Shown here in pieces: positions 32,282 to 44,207 of a stretch of 64,000 nt of DNA. This DNA comes from Pseudoips prasinana (taxonomy: Eukaryota; Arthropoda; Insecta; Lepidoptera; Nolidae), in NCBI GenBank assembly GCA_951640165.1, contig OX621250.1, forward strand, positions 3,658,001 through 3,722,000, written 5' to 3'. Both the position numbers and the translations under genes were made by a program. Under the pieces are notes generated by a model that saw only the letters and a list, made by a program, of their open reading frames with translations, had not been told where the DNA came from and did no database searches. Every line of letters begins with the position of its first letter. Positions within the stretch are counted from its first letter, which is position 1.

Positions 32282-35200
32282 TCAACGGGTAGATGATGTG
32301 CTATTGCAGGTATAGCCCCACCTATCCGGAGGTCGCACCATCCTGCCAGAGCGAGTAACGTATAAGTTAGGAGATGGACGTTGATAATTCTGCTGATTAC
32401 ATTGATGTGGCAAAATATCGTCATAAACAAAACTATAATCTTGTGAGTGTTCTTGAGTGGGTGAGAGATCTGCTATAATGTGGCTTCTATTCCTCACTAC
32501 CACTTTCCCATTGAATAACCGTATCCTATATGATCTATTTCCTAAAATACCGTCCACGACGCCAGGAACCCAAACACTTTTAATTGTATCATGAACTCTT
32601 ACCTTTTCGTACATTTGTAATGGTTGCAAGTTTCTACTACCTCTGTCATAATATGTTTTTTGTTTCTGTTGCCTAGCCATTAGTTTGTTCTTTATATCTG
32701 CATGTACTTTAGGTTTTAATAATTTTAACGGAGTAGGCAGAACACTTCTCATTTTTCTACTTTGTAAGAGCTCGGCTGGTGAAGGTAAATCGTTGCTCAA
32801 AGGAGTATTCAAGCATTCTAATAACGCAAGTCGATAATCAGAATTGTCATCCATTGATTTTCTTATGATTTGTTTTATAGTCTGAACCGTGCGTTCAATC
32901 TGCCCATTTGATTTTGAGTAGTAGGGAGATGACGTCACGTGAGCAAAATTCCATTCTTGCGAAAACTGTTTAAAGTCATATGCTGTGAATTGAGGACCAC
33001 AATCAGACATCACAGTAGCAGGTATACCTTGACGACTAAATACATCTTTTAGACAGTTAATTATACTGTAAGAAGTAGTACTACGTAATTTAACTATTTC
33101 AAAAAACTTACTGAAATAATCAATTAAAAGCAAGTAGTCGTCCCCTTTGTACTGAAATAGATCAATTCCTACTTTAGCCCACGGCCGATCTGGAACCTCG
33201 TGACATTGTAACTCTTCTTTTTGATTACTTTTCCTATATGTTAAACAAATACTACAAGTTCGAACTAAATTATCTATATCATTGCTCATGCATGGCCAAA
33301 ATACCAATTCCCTAGCCCTTAATTTACATTTCTCAACACCCATATGTCCGACATGAATGTTTTTTAAAATTTCTTTTCTCATTGCTTTTGGAATCACCAC
33401 TCGATCCGATTTCCAAATAAGCCCATTTGAAACTGTTAAGTCCTCTCTAAAATTCCAATACAATTTAATTATATCTGCTATGTTGTTTTTATTTTCAGGC
33501 CAGCCTTTTAAAACACATTTCTTTAACTGTATCATTTCTTCATCTACTTCTATTTGTTTCTGTATATTTATGAACTGAGAATCCGTAAAATATTCACATT
33601 TATTTTTCACACAATCTGTTAATAAACAAACTTCGTCGCCGCTACTGTCTACACTACTATGGAAAACCTGTTTCTCACTAGACGATGATTCATACGCGCG
33701 CGACAGTGCGTCTGCTATGTACATGTATTTACCTGGTTTATATACTAAAGTAAACGTATAACGCTGCAATCTTAATAACATTCGTTGTAACCTAGAAGGA
33801 GCATCAACTATAGGTTTTTTAATAATACTAATTAACGGTTTATGATCCGTTTCTATTGTTATGTCTGATCGTCCAAAAATGTACGCATAAAATCTTTCAC
33901 AGGCAAACACACAAGCGAATAATTCTTTTTCAATCTGTGCATATCTTTGCTCAGTTTTAGTTAATGCTTTAGAAGCATAACATACAGGGTGTCCCTTTTG
34001 CATTAAACAACAGCCTAAACCTGTACTACTCGCATCGACTGATATAACTATAGGTACGTTAATATCATAGTATCGTAAAATAGGGCGCTGCATTAAACAA
34101 TTTCTTAAATAATTAAAACACTCGTTATGTCTTTCGTCCCAGTGCCATTCAATTTCTTTTTTTAATAATTCTCTAAGCGGTAATGTTTTATCCGACAGAT
34201 TGGGAATAAAAGAGCCCACGTATGTTATTAATCCTAAAAATCGTTCCACATCTTTATTATTTTTTGGGACTGGCATATTTTTTATTGCCGTTAAATGAGA
34301 ATCATCTGGACTTAACCCATCTTTAGTGATCCGATGACCCAAGTATTTAATTTCCTGTAAACCAAACTTGCATTTATTAATATTTAATTTTAAATTTATT
34401 TTTCTACATCTTTCCAACACTTTTTTTAAAATCACATCATGTTCGCATCTATTTTTTGCATAAATTAATAAATCATCAATATATGTGCATACACCCTCAA
34501 TATCATCAAAGTTTTCGTATATTTTTTTATGGAAAACCTCTGAAGCTGAACAAATACCAAAAGGCATTCTTAAAAATTTATACCTACCAAACGGAGTATT
34601 AAATGTGCAATACTTGCTACTTTCCCCTAGCCTGATATTCCAAAATCCTGAAGAAACATCTAAAGTACTGAAATACCTAGCACCCGCTAATCTAGAGACA
34701 ATCTCATCAATAGTTGGTATCTTAAAATGTTCTCGTTTTATAGCCTGGTTCAATTCCTTTGGATCTAAACAAATTCTTAAGTCGCCATTTGGTTTTTTTA
34801 CCACCGTTATACTGCTTACCCAGTCGGACGGACCTTCAACTTTACTTATAATACCCTGCGACTCCATTTCTAATATTTTTTGTTTTACTTGTTCTTTAAT
34901 AGCAAATGGCAATTTTCTAGGGGCATGAATAATTGGAACAGCGTCACTTCTCAACTGAATATCATATTCACCCGGTAAACATCTTATCCCTCTAAAGACA
35001 TCCTTAAAATCACTCATAAAATGGGGCCTCATAATATCAGATCTCTGCACCGACAACACCCTCTTTATTAAATCTAACTCGACACAAGCATAGCGACTTA
35101 ATACAGGCATACTATTGACATCCGCAATAGTAAACTCCAATAGATATAATTTATTTTTATAGTAGACTTTAAGATGTATTTTCCCAATCACTTTAATCAA

Positions 35201-36310
35201 GGCGCCTGAATAACCCGTCAAACTAGTGCTTGTTTGCAACAATTGATCACGTGATATACCCATCATCGATAAATAACTTAATGGTAAAACATTTACATCA
35301 GCTCCGGTGTCTAATTTAAAGTTTATTTGGCACCCATTTATTTTTAAATCTATGGTCCAATCACTTAAATCTTTATCTAATGAATATATTACCTGTTGAT
35401 CCGGGGCTTCCACTAAGTAAACACGACATACTTTTGCAAAATGATTCATTTTAGAACACCGTAAACATGTTTTCCCGTAAGCCGGGCACGCACCATACAC
35501 ATTGCCACATTTGTTGCACTCCGATGTCGAATTAGATTTGTAGTAGCTATTAGCGCGTGGTTGTACATCCCGCTGACCAACGCCTCGCCGAATGAGACCT
35601 CGCCTATCTTGCCCTTTGCGCCCGCGCACGTCGTATGTATTGTAGCCGGCCGGCGCCCGTGATGACGATGGAGCCGTCAAACCTCGACGATTCGTAATGG
35701 CATATATGTCGTTATTTCGGTCTTGATACTCTTCATGAATATTATATACGACCTCATTGTCTTTCCTGATGTTTTCTGAGTACATCTTTGATACGACCGC
35801 CGCTTGACATATTTCAACCGCCCTGCCCAGTGTTAGGTCCTCTTCACGTAGTAATCTTTCTCTAATCGCAGAACTGATGACACCGCACACTAACCGGTCT
35901 TTTATTAGATCCTCATTCAAGTCGCCAAACTCACACGTCAGGGCTAACTTGCGTAATTCAAATATATATTGATCTATGGTCTCGTTCTGTTGCTGATTTC
36001 TTGTAAAAAACTTGTGCCGTTCGACCGTTAAATTTTTCTTGGTTTGGAAGTGACCATCAAGTTTTTGTAACACACCCTCCAAAGTTGATTCCTTGAATTG
36101 TTCAATAATTTCACGGCATTGTTCTCCAACAATATGTAAAAATATGTTGAACTGGATCAAGGGCGACTTTTGATTTAATTCACAGGCATCAAAATATATT
36201 TGGAAGCCTCTCTTCCACTTTTTCCATGCTTCGCTCAGCTTCCCCGACGTCACGTCAAACGAGTTTTGTTCAAAACAAAATGGTTGTGGGGGAGATAAAA
36301 CAGTTTCCAT
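32282..36310 (-). CDS. gag-pol: Gag-Pol polyprotein, Ty3/gypsy Mag-like
   Basis: 1342 residues in a single frame without a gag/pol frameshift. Order: Gag-like N-terminus (1-260); Cys/His region 265-295, in which the second knuckle (CLRCSKMNHFAKVC) is complete but the first lacks its His; aspartic protease with LDTGADVNVLPL at 333-344; reverse transcriptase with catalytic Asp551 (LDVSSGFW) and YIDD at 610-613; RNase H with Asp759 and TDHKPL at 821-826. The integrase zinc-binding pair is His986/His989 and Cys1019/Cys1022, and its core has Asp1050, Asp1103 and Glu1139 (35 residues between the last two). No chromodomain or env is seen. The Met at 36310 is the first in frame after the primer-binding site. 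All catalytic residues I can check are present, so the protein looks functional. Confidence 0.92.
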   Translation of the reverse strand: METVLSPPQPFCFEQNSFDVTSGKLSEAWKKWKRGFQIYFDACELNQKSPLIQFNIFLHIVGEQCREIIEQFKESTLEGVLQKLDGHFQTKKNLTVERHKFFTRNQQQNETIDQYIFELRKLALTCEFGDLNEDLIKDRLVCGVISSAIRERLLREEDLTLGRAVEICQAAVVSKMYSENIRKDNEVVYNIHEEYQDRNNDIYAITNRRGLTAPSSSRAPAGYNTYDVRGRKGQDRRGLIRRGVGQRDVQPRANSYYKSNSTSECNKCGNVYGACPAYGKTCLRCSKMNHFAKVCRVYLVEAPDQQVIYSLDKDLSDWTIDLKINGCQINFKLDTGADVNVLPLSYLSMMGISRDQLLQTSTSLTGYSGALIKVIGKIHLKVYYKNKLYLLEFTIADVNSMPVLSRYACVELDLIKRVLSVQRSDIMRPHFMSDFKDVFRGIRCLPGEYDIQLRSDAVPIIHAPRKLPFAIKEQVKQKILEMESQGIISKVEGPSDWVSSITVVKKPNGDLRICLDPKELNQAIKREHFKIPTIDEIVSRLAGARYFSTLDVSSGFWNIRLGESSKYCTFNTPFGRYKFLRMPFGICSASEVFHKKIYENFDDIEGVCTYIDDLLIYAKNRCEHDVILKKVLERCRKINLKLNINKCKFGLQEIKYLGHRITKDGLSPDDSHLTAIKNMPVPKNNKDVERFLGLITYVGSFIPNLSDKTLPLRELLKKEIEWHWDERHNECFNYLRNCLMQRPILRYYDINVPIVISVDASSTGLGCCLMQKGHPVCYASKALTKTEQRYAQIEKELFACVFACERFYAYIFGRSDITIETDHKPLISIIKKPIVDAPSRLQRMLLRLQRYTFTLVYKPGKYMYIADALSRAYESSSSEKQVFHSSVDSSGDEVCLLTDCVKNKCEYFTDSQFINIQKQIEVDEEMIQLKKCVLKGWPENKNNIADIIKLYWNFREDLTVSNGLIWKSDRVVIPKAMRKEILKNIHVGHMGVEKCKLRARELVFWPCMSNDIDNLVRTCSICLTYRKSNQKEELQCHEVPDRPWAKVGIDLFQYKGDDYLLLIDYFSKFFEIVKLRSTTSYSIINCLKDVFSRQGIPATVMSDCGPQFTAYDFKQFSQEWNFAHVTSSPYYSKSNGQIERTVQTIKQIIRKSMDDNSDYRLALLECLNTPLSNDLPSPAELLQSRKMRSVLPTPLKLLKPKVHADIKNKLMARQQKQKTYYDRGSRNLQPLQMYEKVRVHDTIKSVWVPGVVDGILGNRSYRIRLFNGKVVVRNRSHIIADLSPTQEHSQDYSFVYDDILPHQCNQQNYQRPSPNLYVTRSGRMVRPPDRWGYTCNSTSSTR

Positions 36311-36397
36311 ATTATTTTAGTTTCTTTTTTTCTTATAAACATATATTTTACAGCCGAATCCACACGATTAATTTATTTTATATTTGTTTTTATGCTA

Positions 36398-36408
36398 CGT
36401 CTGCGCCA
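36398..36408 (-). promoter_or_regulatory. Primer-binding site of gypsy element
   Basis: TGGCGCAGACG on the minus strand starts immediately after the 5' LTR. It differs at one base from the complement of a typical insect tRNA-Ser 3' end, so priming by tRNA-Ser is likely but not certain. Confidence 0.65.
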
Positions 36409-36523
36409 TGTTAATTGTGTTGCGGGACGTAAGTAAAACCAGAGAGTTGGATAATGACTGACTTTATTAACTATGCTCCTACTTCACATTATCTAGTAAT
36501 ACCTACATATAAATATTATGACA
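36409..36523 (-). repeat. 5' LTR of gypsy element
   Basis: 115 bp, the element's upstream LTR in its own orientation. It contains the promoter by analogy with other LTR elements; no motif was clear enough to call. Confidence 0.92.
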
Positions 36524-36698
36524 CTGTCTATATTAAGGTATGAATTCAGTATTATTATTATAACGGACCTTGTGTTTAAAACGACGGTCGCGCTTTAATG
36601 CTACCACCAGATCCAATGCGCCCCAACTGAGAGACCCAGCGAAACGAACTCAGGAGGTTCATCTACTACCGGTTTCAACACGGCCCAGTTGAAGTTGG

Positions 36699-37813
36699 CC
36701 CAAACAAACATATATAAGTTAACATCTGGGATTCGAATCTAGAGAGGATTAGTCTAAGTCTTGTGGGAAGTTAACCAGAAACACTGGAAAGAAAAGCTAT
36801 AAATACAAAGTAAAAATTATGTTTATTTTAGTAAGTCGCTAGTTAAAAATTTAATCTACTAAGTACAAACAATAATCTAAGAACTGAGAATTCTTACACT
36901 GAAATCGTTAAGGATATATTTAAATCCACTGAAATTTCAGAATGAAAAACATTTTCTCCGACAATCCAAACAAGATACGACTTATTTTGCAACAAGCACG
37001 CCTAATCCAGTGAAATTTAATACAAGTAATCTGTATACTGAATCTGCTTTGATGATATTTTTATACAAAAGATTTCGAAAACAGCCGCATTATCTAAAGA
37101 CGAATTTGTAAAGTGACAACCATTTTGCAAATGAAATGTAGTCTTTTAGAAAAGATTTGATTAATTTAAAGCTTAAACATCCCCAAAAATAATTGAATAC
37201 TAATATAGGATTATAGGAGATAAAGTTTACTCAAGATGTAATTACTTTTACTGTAATAAATTGTGTAGAACAGTATATAGACGTTATTTAACTTATTTCT
37301 GCGGCAAACGAATTTCAAAACAATGTTTTTGTTCGGGTGCCTAAGGGTTAGTCTGGAATTTACATAGCGATCTAGCTGACCCTGATTTTGCTGTATTATG
37401 AACTTAACAAGGGACTGTAAATCCACCTATTTGCCCTTTGAAGAATTAATTATAGGATTTAATTCCTATATTATCCTAATAAAAGTTATAAAGTGCCGAG
37501 GGCTGGCTGCCCGAATAAAGCCAATAGTAATAAAGGTGCCATGCAGATCGACATTAGCCGTGTAGTTTCTGACCTAGAAAAACTTACAGGAACAACCCAT
37601 ATCATCCTGGAGGTGTTGTAAAAGGGCAAATAAGAGATACGAAATAATTTATTATCGACTGGTTTATGGAACTTCGGTAATAGCTCCTACTATAGTTTTG
37701 TTTTATGATAATAATTTGATTTATGATAACAATACACATTAGAGAGAACAGTACAATTGGCGGTTTTAACACTAAAACGTGATCTCTTCCAGACAACCTA
37801 CTTAGGATACACG
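36699..37813. other. AT-rich stretch, nothing recognised
   Basis: No coding or repeat signal shared with the window. Confidence 0.4.
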
Positions 37814-38062
37814 GTCACCGTAGCCTAGTTGGTAGTGCTCCTGCCTAGCTGGTGGTCCTGGGTTCGAATCCCGGTAAGTGCAAATATTTGTGCGATGAGC
37901 TCAAATATTTGTTTCTGAGTCATGGATGTTTTCTATGTATTTCAGTATTTATCTATCTATATAAGTATGTATATCGTCGCCTGGAACCCATAGTACAAGC
38001 TTTGCTTAGTTTGGGGCTAGGATTATCTATGTGAGATAGTCCCTAGATATTATTATATTATA
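37814..38062 (+). mobile_element. SINE-A copy
   Basis: GTCACCGTAGCCTAGTTGGT head, B-box GGGTTCGAATCC at about 37859-37870, and the body to 'aagctttgcttagtttgggg', ending in a TATTATATTATA tail. Confidence 0.88.
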
Positions 38063-38453
38063 AACAGGAGAAAGGATACAGTCACGGGTAGTTGCCGGTG
38101 TACAGAGTGTTTAAATAAGGTACCTACTGTTGGGTACATACTACATACTAAAAATAAATAAATAATAAAAATAAAATACATTTTAATATGCATCCTACAA
38201 CGTACATTAAAATATTTATAAACAATTACTACATAACTAAGTTAATTTTTGTTGAAGTTTGTTAAAGCTTAATACATTCATTGTCAACATGTCAACCAAG
38301 TAAAAGACAATTTTCAATGGGGTTGCGCGAAATTTGACAACGCATAGCGGCCATCTTGGTAATACGATAACTGCTGTCAAATTTAGCATGATCACATATT
38401 TAATCGTGACATTCCACCATTGCATGCTTCAACAACGGGTAGAAATAATTAAA

Positions 38454-38712
38454 CCGCCTGTTGGCGTGGTTGGTAGATACGCTGCTTTTCACGCCACAGG
38501 TCGTGGGTTCGATTCCCACCCGGGACAAATATTTGTGTGCATGAACATATCTGTTTGTCCTGAGTCTGGGTGTAAATTATATAAGTATGTATTTACAAAA
38601 GAAAAATAGTATATGTAATATATCAGTTATGTGGTTTCCATAGTACAAGCTCTGCTTAGTTTGGGACCAGATGGCCGTGTGTGAATAATGCCCCAGCATA
38701 TTATTATTATTA
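38454..38712 (+). mobile_element. SINE-B copy
   Basis: Full copy with head 'gttggcgtggttggtagata', B-box GGGTTCGATTCCC near 38505-38517, and a TATTATTATTA tail. Confidence 0.85.
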
Positions 38713-39374
38713 CTATTAAAATGTATTATCAAAATCAGTGTTATTCGCCTTCCGTTCTGTGCATTGCGTCCAATTTATGGCGTTCATGGAGCTCGGCATT
38801 TTGTTGGCCTAAGTTAAATCTTATGGATCTCATAAACACGTGGTTCCAATAAGATGGTCCCATTTGCCATACAGCATGGGAAACATTAAATTTATTGAGT
38901 AAAAACTTCAAGGCCTTTTTGGTGACATAGCTTGACTACTTTGTTTGGCACTATGTTTAGTCTCTAGTTTATGCAATTAAACCACAGTCAATTACTGTCG
39001 TGAAAGCCAACGTAAGTTGCGTTCATTGAGCTCTATTTATGTGAAGTTGTCAACCGAAATTGGTCGACCAGGATATACTAGATGGTAAAATGGACATACA
39101 CACAGCGGCCATTTGACTGAAACTATATTCCATATATAATACCACCGAATATCCTTTAAAATATAATAAAAAATGTGACAGCATTACTTAAAAAGGTTTT
39201 ATTTCATTTTAAGTTTTCATAATGATGAACCTCTAACTTTGTGTTTAGATTGAGCTCTAACATTTTTAAATATAAATGTCAAATGTAATATTATGTTATT
39301 AAGCCTCATAATAGATCCAAATTCTTCTTCTAGATATTAGCAATTAAATAAAAGTACCGATTTAAAATGACCTT

Positions 39375-39570
39375 TAAATGGCTATGATCACTCACGGCTG
39401 AACATCCTCTAACTCACATGCTTGTACAGACGCCAGCACATCCAACAAAAAATCTGTCAAATTTATTTTATAGATTTTCTACTTTATCACAATAGTATAA
39501 GGTTCACTTTCAATTGGGGAAATTTGACAGATTAGGAAAATTTGACGCTTCATGTGCTGGCGTCTGTACA
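39375..39570. mobile_element. TGTACAGACG MITE with shared flank
   Basis: The MITE occupies 39423-39570. Its left flank (39375-39422, 'ggctatgatcactcacgg', 'aacatcctctaactcacatg') also flanks the copy at 29151-29292 in the mirrored orientation, so the repeated unit is larger than the MITE. Confidence 0.75.
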
Positions 39571-40407
39571 TTTATGTATAATAGAAAACGTGTAAATTTG
39601 TAAGAATGAAACACTATCAATATTCCACTGGCAAATTTCCAACGACCGCATCAATGCAGCTGTATCTACCTACACCCCTCAAAATCAGCTATGTTTTTTT
39701 TTCCCTACGTTATGAGTGTAAAACTATATATTAAAATGTCAGACAAAATAAAAATCTTGAATAAAAAATAAATTTAAACATGAACTGCAAAAATGATTAA
39801 TACAAAAATATTATTAACACATGGCAAAAAGATACATATATAAAGATAAGTACGTGTAAGATAGATATCTAAAACATGAAAGACCAATTAATTTAAATAA
39901 TAATGATATTTAATAAAATCTCAATAACTGGATAATAATTATTCTGGTGTGACAACCCTAATTGAAAACGTATCTGCGAATGCTAATGGCGGGAAAAGCG
40001 TGGGAAAGTATGCAAGCTTTTGTGTCTAAAAAATAATTCCAGAACCAAGTTGGATTTTTTGATCTCCGTGCATGATTAATAACTGGGACCTTCTTTCAGC
40101 GAGGCTTCCAGTAATGGATTTAACTTTTTTTTTTCTTTAAAAGTTATTTGAATTATTTAAGATGTAACAATCAAGTTTCTCTTAAAAAAATACTTTTCGG
40201 GGAATCATCAATCTTAATCAAAATCTTTGAAATCACTTACCTATAGTTAAGTTTAAGAGATCTATAAAATTAATTATTGAATTAAGTTCAATTAAGTTTT
40301 CGAGATCTATACAATTAGTTGTTTCAATTTAAGTGCGAGTGGGATTCAAAACCGCCAACCACGGGTATCCAATTTTTTATTCGAACTCTAATTTATATTA
40401 GTTATTG
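39571..40407. other. AT-rich stretch, nothing recognised
   Basis: No coding signal and no repeat shared within the window. Confidence 0.4.
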
Positions 40408-40670
40408 ACGGGCCTGTTGGCGTGGTTGGCAAATGCTTGCTTTTCAGGCCGGAGGTCGTGAGTTTGATTCCCACCCAGGACAGATATTTGTGTGGATGAA
40501 CATGTCTGTTTGTCCTGAGTCTGCACGTAACTATCTATATAAGTATGTATTTACAAAAAAGATAGTATATGTAGTATATCAGTTATCTGGTTTCCATAGT
40601 AAAAGCTCTGCTTAGTTTAGGATCAGATGGTCATGTGTAAATAATGTCCCAGGATGATATTATTATTATT
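40408..40670 (+). mobile_element. SINE-B copy
   Basis: Full copy starting 'gacgggcctgttggcgtgg' (a few bases upstream of the head) with B-box GAGTTTGATTCCC and a TATTATTATT tail. Confidence 0.82.
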
Positions 40671-42600
40671 TAGTCATAATTTAGGGCTACGAAGAAGGCT
40701 GAAAAAGAACCGCGAATTCACAGCAGTATCTGTCCCCGCCAGCATCGATCGCACGGCAGTTGATGGGGACTGATCCCGTCCGATGTCTACGACCAAGATT
40801 TGCCTCTTAGCCTCCCACGCGAAGTATATCAATGAAACCTACGTAGCTTAACTTACTAAAATAAACTAAGAAAACTTTCAAATGGGACGTATTGAACATT
40901 TAAACCCAACAACTAGTCTAACTGGAACGAAACAAAGCTAGTTAAAATAAAGTTTTGACTATACTACGAGATGAGCACACTATTTAGAACTAAGCTTATT
41001 TTGTTCCTTCAAATTGAAGGCTTGCGAGATAAGGTCTAGAAAATATTGCCTTATTTACACCTAACCTCGGTTGTTTGCTGGGCAAGCATCTTCAATGAAA
41101 TATGAAAGTTTTGCGCTATAAAAGTAAAAAACTACTTATATTGTAAGACGGAAACTCAGAATGTGTTTTGCGATCTGCAGTAAAATTTTATATCGTTAGT
41201 TTAATTTATGTACCAAGGCTGTTTTAAATTATACGCCATATTATAGTGTTAAGAAGTATTGGAATCGCATGGCCATCCCATGTTTTTAATTTTGTTAGTT
41301 AATACCTATATGTATAAGTGAGTCAGATATGTGTATGATGAAAGTCTTAACTTAGCGATGTAGCCTGGTTTAGAACTGTTTCCGCCAATGCATAAAACCA
41401 ACAATACATAGAGTTCAGGATCTAGTAACGTGTTGTTCAGTTGAAAAAATATCGGAGACTAATAGATGAAAGTATTTTTTTATGTTTGATATCATGCCCC
41501 AAACAGAGATGTTACTAAAAATATGGTATTTTACTCTTATAAAAAGGTTGGCACTTATATTTGTCAAGGTTACTATGCAGTACATAAATAAAGTCATATA
41601 CAATATTAATGTAACTAGCTTTTAAACTAGTCCGTCTGTGCGGTCTCTTATATTGCATAACATTTTGAAAAATCCTTAAATTATATGCAAGTAACTCAGC
41701 TACTATTTTAAAATTTAGTACTAAGTAATATATAGCAGAAATAGAAAACTTGAGGGCAACCCTATGGAGTTAGGGTCGCAGCTCGAAAGGCCACTGAAGT
41801 AAAATGACGAAATTATAAAAAAGAGTGCGATCAATAGCACGGACTAAAGGCATGGGATCACAGATCAGGGGCCATCGCGATCCACCGCGGCGAGGACCTT
41901 ACCCTAGCTAACCTTCGGCTTTCTCTAGCTACTATGGCGACCTGCAGTCCAGATGCCCGCGTGATCTTTTGATTTATAATAAATTAAATACTTTTGGGAA
42001 GATTTCTAGTTAATGTATTTTCTTTTTCCTTTTACTTTAGGCAGTTACACCATTAATAACTACTAGGGTTCTGTCTTTGATTAACGTATAAATGGAATCG
42101 GTTTCCGTTAGAATTATTTTTAAATGATTTTTTTTTCAATATTTCTTTTTAAACGTTTTCTTGGACGAACGAAGGTGCACGACCATGAAGATCATGACAC
42201 TACCTAGGTGGATGAGTTGGAGAAGAAAGCCAGAAACATATTATTTTGGTGTACAATAACAGTAAGTAAGGTACAATAAACAGTTAGTAACTAAAGAAGA
42301 ACAGTCAACCGAATATATAATTCATGGGCACTTCTTTATTCTCAAAATACATCGCTTACGATTCCCATGACGCGAATACGAGAGACACACAAAGGTTACT
42401 GGTTTAGAAAAATAACTTTTTCACGGAGCGTTGGTTGGAAAATCGAATATTAGCTTGGTTCCATTTCTCCAACAGGTTATCCCTAAAGGGATAAGGAATC
42501 CCAAACTTTGATGAAATATATTGAAATATGGCACGCGTGACTCAAATGTACCATTTTTTGCGACTTTTGACTTTATTCTGTACTGTGAACACAAATTTGA
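40671..42600. other. Intergenic stretch, little recognised
   Basis: Two GC-richer blocks (40690-40830 and 41850-41960) look like decayed repeats, but they have no partner in the window. No coding sequence. Confidence 0.4.
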
Positions 42601-42603
42601 ACA

Positions 42604-42780
42604 TAACCATCATTTATTTATTTTATTTTATTGGCACACAAAACAGAATATTATCAATACATGACAGCGAAGTATACATTAAGGTTTAGTACTAGACAGT
42701 ATTCCTAAACAAGTGTATACATCATGACAATTTGAGTAGAACTAAGAGTGACGCAGGACAGAAAGTAAAATTATCTGATA
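42604..42780 (-). mobile_element. Probable non-LTR 3' end
   Basis: A TTTA/TTTTA microsatellite (42608-42632) abuts 'ttggcacacaaaacagaat'. This arrangement is typical of Jockey-type 3' UTRs read on the minus strand. No coding part is attached. Confidence 0.4.
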
Positions 42781-43187
42781 AGACTAATAGATTTGAAGTT
42801 CACCGAAGCACCGTATATATACAGCACTGTATAGCATCTGTAACACCATGATCAAATCGAGTCGCACCTAGGTGAACATGCACCTTAAAACAAAATGATG
42901 AGTTACCATTTGAAACAAAATGATGAGTTACCATTGTCTTTTTTTACATACTTACTTACTTACTAGTCGACAAACAAGCAACAAGTTAAGAATTTATTGT
43001 AACATTTATCGTTACAACATTATAATGTTTCTGGATGTTCTAAAACACTTCAAAAAATTCAATATTCGGCTCATTTTTATGAATTGCGTCGTTGATCTAG
43101 CGAAAAAGTGTACAAATCTCGGACATAAAGTGACACAGGGATTTTTCTTCTTTTTAATATTTATTTCAGTATTAGCCTAGATTCTGA

Positions 43188-43405
43188 AAATTGGCGGTGA
43201 TACATTCCTGTGACTTAGACTACGTAAAGCCATTAATCTTGTACCTGACCTCTTTTCGTCTGTGTTGGCTAGCCGTTCAATCCGATATTAAGAGTGAGAA
43301 AATAAAAAAGTGCATCCCTGGTGGTGCTTTATAATATGTATGATCCACGCAGATTATGATTTTCCATTGAAACTGCCAAGGACAAACCAGGAGAACAATA
43401 TGAAC
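43188..43405 (+). mobile_element. SINE-D 3' part, diverged
   Basis: Lacks the tRNA-like head. The body blocks 'cgtaaagccattaatcttgt' and 'acctgacctcttttcgtct' align with 12490-12530. Confidence 0.6.
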
Positions 43406-43542
43406 ATATATTATGTCTAAGTATACAATCTACTCAAAAGCGTTATGCATATTTATTAAGTATGACCTTATAGTGATGGTATTTTCAATGAGTAACTATT
43501 TGTATAAATAACTTATTTGGCATAATATTATATACTTACAAT

Positions 43543-43806
43543 GATGGCCGGTGGTTCATAATAACAGCTGTAAAAAGTCCACTTTTGGACCGAAGCCTCC
43601 CCCAAAAATCACCTTGGGGGGATATGCCGTAATTGCCACGCTTGGAAGATGGGTTGGCGATCGTAGTATGAAGATCACACAGAGAAACGCTGCTGCCCAT
43701 CCTATGTTAAATATTCCCTCGGATCAACTTCTACGCCCCCACGGGATTAGATGGGGTATGCTATTCTGATCTTTACCGCCGTCACCACACAGCACCAGAG
43801 GCCGTT
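43543..43806 (+). repeat. Family J repeat
   Basis: Blocks 'agcctcccccaaaaatcacc', 'gttggcgatcgtagtatga' and 'ttctacgcccccacgggatt' in the same order as 47572-47816, ending 'cgccgtcaccacacagca'. Confidence 0.7.
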
Positions 43807-44207
43807 ATGATTATCAATTTTCAGTTGAACTGTAGGGTTCAATTGAAAATATAAATTGATTGAACAGTAAAATCATCTGTTTAGCACACTTCCTACAAGG
43901 AAAGTTATTCTTAAGACTTACACAAGGTAGCTTCATGGGACCTACATCTAAATAATAGAAACGCAATTTCATTTCCCTAAGTACCACATTATTCAACAGC
44001 AACGATACAAAACGTACCTAACTCGTTTACGCATACATTTCTGGAACTATGCCCCAACTTTGTAAGATCCTCTCAAGATTGACCGCAACACTAAATATAT
44101 AATGAACCGGCCCTGAGGACTGATTGAATCAATCCCATCATTGTTACGAGGGTCACTAGGGAACAGTATACAAATGTAAAGAAGCTTAGGAGCTTAGAGA
44201 CGTTCTG

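Larger units (their letters stand above)
31666..36523 (-). mobile_element. Complete Ty3/gypsy (Mag-like) LTR retrotransposon
   Basis: 4858 bp, on the minus strand. LTRs at 31666-31780 and 36409-36523 are each 115 bp, start TG, end CA and are identical by eye. They are flanked by the 5-bp duplication CTGTC (31661-31665, 36524-36528). Next to the 5' LTR (element orientation) is a primer-binding site TGGCGCAGACG (36408 downward), close to the 3' end complement of tRNA-Ser. Next to the 3' LTR is a polypurine tract AAGAAGGGAGA (31781-31791). One uninterrupted gag-pol frame fills the interior. Short LTRs, the NHFAKVC Gag motif and lack of an env frame point to the Mag lineage described from Bombyx. 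Identical LTRs mean recent insertion, so the element may still be competent. Confidence 0.92.
31401..36698 (-). mobile_element. Repeat E copy split by the gypsy element
   Basis: Repeat E flanks the gypsy insertion: 31401-31665 on the left and 36524-36698 on the right. The two halves join across the 5-bp duplication CTGTC and then match the uninterrupted copy at 59384-59840 ('ggctctgtctatattaagg'). E ends in A/T-rich repeats next to 'tttttattcacgtagacttt', so it is probably a non-LTR 3' region. Confidence 0.8.

Noticed and set aside
34485..34928. 147-residue plus-strand frame
   Set aside because: Shadow of the gypsy reverse transcriptase on the other strand.
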